Shown here one piece after another: positions 23,255-24,530 of a stretch of 24,530 bases of DNA. The translations under genes and the position numbers were made by a program. Origin of the DNA: Flavobacterium psychrophilum (GTDB taxonomy: Bacteria > Bacteroidota > Bacteroidia > Flavobacteriales > Flavobacteriaceae); contig CAMDQL010000019.1 in NCBI GenBank assembly GCA_945905915.1, positions 1 through 24,530 of the forward strand, in the 5' to 3' direction. Below the pieces are notes generated by a model. The model worked only from the letters and a program-made list of their open reading frames with translations, was not told the origin of the DNA and did no database searches. Positions within the stretch are counted from its first letter, which is position 1. Each line of letters opens with the position of its first letter.

Positions 23255-23688
23255 TATTTTACCCCTGTACTACCAAAACCGCCTTCGCCTCTTGAGGTTT
23301 CAGATAATTCGGTTACTTCAAGCCATTCGGCGCGTTCGTGTTTGGCGATGATTAATTGAGCGATGCGTTCTCCGTTTTCAATTACAAAATCTTCATGGGA
23401 TAAATTTACTAAAATCACACCAATTTCTCCACGATAATCAGCATCAACTGTTCCTGGCGAATTTAAAACGGTGATTCCTTTTTTAGCCGCTAAACCACTT
23501 CTTGGTCGCACTTGCGCTTCAAAACCAATCGGTAATTCAATAAAAAGTCCGGTTTTTACTATGGTTCTTTCTAATGATTTTAAAGTGATGGGTTCTGAAA
23601 TATTCGCACGTAAATCCATTCCTGCCGAAGCAATGGTTTCATAATTGGGCAACTCGTGACTTGATTTGTTGATGATTTTAATTTGCAT
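23254..23688 (-). CDS. dut: Deoxyuridine 5'-triphosphate nucleotidohydrolase (dUTPase)
   Basis: It hydrolyses dUTP to dUMP and pyrophosphate, keeping uracil out of DNA and feeding dTMP synthesis. The 144-residue trimeric-type enzyme shows all five motifs: AGMDLRA (I), RPRSGLA (II), [19 protein letters not shown] (III, with the catalytic Asp), GERIAQLII (IV) and the flexible [10 protein letters not shown] tail (V). The length is typical. It starts one base after the flippase stop and is probably in the same operon. A 101-base gap with repeats separates it from the nucleotidyltransferase. Confidence 0.97.
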   Translation of the reverse strand: MQIKIINKSSHELPNYETIASAGMDLRANISEPITLKSLERTIVKTGLFIELPIGFEAQVRPRSGLAAKKGITVLNSPGTVDADYRGEIGVILVNLSHEDFVIENGERIAQLIIAKHERAEWLEVTELSETSRGEGGFGSTGVK

Positions 23689-23689
23689 A

Positions 23690-24530
23690 TTATTTTCTTC
23701 TGATGATCTTTAAAATAGTTTCTTTTTCGTTTCGGTAGACAAAGTACGCAAAAAAGAATATTGAGGCAATACCGAATAGATACGTTTCGCGTAAAATAGG
23801 CACATAAAATGAAATTCCAGAAAGCACAATGGCTAGTCCTAAATAGGTGAAAATCGATTTTTTATCATAGGGAATAGGATATTTCTTTTGTCCCATATAA
23901 TAGGAAATAAACATCATGGTTCCATAAGCGAAAATAGTGGCAATTGCCGATCCCATGTAACTAATTATTGGAATTAAAAGTACGTTTAACGCTAAGGTTA
24001 CTATTGCGCCTACGATTGAAATATAAGCTCCAATCTTCGTTTTATCGATTAGTTTGTACCATACGGATAAATTGGTGTAAATGCCTAAAAAGAAATTAGC
24101 CAATACAATTAAAGGCACGATTTCCATTGCAGTCCAATAGCTTTCTTTGGGCACTAAAAATAATTTTAATACATCGGCAAAAACGATGACACCTAAGCAA
24201 ATGAAGGATCCAAAAATGACAAAATATTTCGTAATGGTAGCATACGTTTGTGGCGCGTTTTCATTACTGGCATGACTAAAGAAAAAGGGTTCGATTCCTA
24301 AGGTATAGGCCGTTCTGAACAACACCATAAACATCCCAATTTTATAACATGCAGAATAGGCTCCAATATCGGCCATATCTACATGCATCCAATCCAAAAG
24401 AATTTTGTCGAAATGTTCGTTGATGGCAAAGGCAATTCCGGCAATTAATATCGGCAAACCATAGTGCATCATTTTTTTCCAAAGCGCTACATCAAATTGC
24501 CATTTGATTTTGAAATAATCGGGTAAAACG
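23690..24530 (-). CDS. Polysaccharide biosynthesis protein / oligosaccharide flippase (C-terminal part, cut by window edge)
   Basis: The frame is open from the right edge (24530) to a TAA at 23690-23692, about 280 codons. Upstream of an internal Met (24472) it still encodes [17 protein letters not shown], so the true start lies outside the window. It holds about seven or eight hydrophobic helices (for example [54 protein letters not shown]). The linker region [11 protein letters not shown] and the pattern [12 protein letters not shown] fit the Wzx/MATE-like polysaccharide transporter family. It would move lipid-linked sugars across the inner membrane. It precedes dut by one base. Confidence 0.85.
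   Translation of the reverse strand, partial: VLPDYFKIKWQFDVALWKKMMHYGLPILIAGIAFAINEHFDKILLDWMHVDMADIGAYSACYKIGMFMVLFRTAYTLGIEPFFFSHASNENAPQTYATITKYFVIFGSFICLGVIVFADVLKLFLVPKESYWTAMEIVPLIVLANFFLGIYTNLSVWYKLIDKTKIGAYISIVGAIVTLALNVLLIPIISYMGSAIATIFAYGTMMFISYYMGQKKYPIPYDKKSIFTYLGLAIVLSGISFYVPILRETYLFGIASIFFFAYFVYRNEKETILKIIRRK

Noticed and set aside
1..24530. CRISPR array, IS element, prophage or defence island
   Set aside because: No regularly spaced identical repeats, transposase, integrase or phage structural motif was seen. Only hsdM relates to defence.

Overview
The window looks like the chromosome of a low-GC Flavobacteriaceae bacterium, probably Flavobacterium or a close relative. The evidence is: strong AT bias; almost no Shine-Dalgarno sequences; Bacteroidota-type promoters (TTTG, 19-24 bases, TAnnTTTG) before several genes; two secreted proteins ending in type IX secretion (T9SS) sorting domains; and families typical of the group (DUF4286, DUF4292, OlsF/GlsF-type fusion acyltransferase, degenerate EnvC). 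No prophage, IS element or CRISPR array is visible.

Layout. 1-351 (minus) is the 5' part of hsdM, the modification subunit of a type I restriction-modification system running off the left edge. 352-928 has no conventional gene. It holds a bidirectional terminator and, on the minus strand, a compact possible transcription unit: paired direct repeats, a -10-like box, two tiny open frames and the terminator. Two tandem tRNA-Asn(GUU) genes with promoter and terminator follow (932-1169). 1187-4517 (minus) carries rseP (site-2 protease) and a secreted M1 peptidase. 4744-10420 (plus) is a run of serS, a TPR protein, DUF4286, rsmA and mgtE, the last three tightly packed. 10505-11899 (plus) is a secreted glucose/sorbosone dehydrogenase-like protein, convergent with a Tas-like aldo/keto reductase (11901-12941, minus). 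An OmpA-like lipoprotein and exonuclease III follow (minus), divergent from a bifunctional aminolipid acyltransferase (15015-16808, plus). That gene converges, through a shared terminator, on a DUF4234/DUF2752 membrane protein pair (minus). Next come a D-2-hydroxyacid dehydrogenase and a packed minus-strand cell-envelope cluster: polysaccharide flippase (partial, right edge), dut, sugar-nucleotidyltransferase, TPR protein, DUF4292 lipoprotein and EnvC.

How it fits together. Most of the content is housekeeping: translation and ribosome maturation (serS, tRNA-Asn, rsmA), DNA and nucleotide maintenance (xth, dut), magnesium uptake (mgtE) and envelope construction (rseP, OmpA, aminolipid synthase, flippase, nucleotidyltransferase, EnvC). 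The accessory-looking part is the left end, where a type I restriction system sits beside duplicated tRNA genes. The least explained sequence is the small unit at 651-880. Other points for a second look are a hairpin whose T-run ends against the start codon of a TPR gene, a 39-bp repeat found twice at the same position relative to downstream genes, and an acyltransferase with an altered HX4D motif. I do not see a clearly new multi-gene system.
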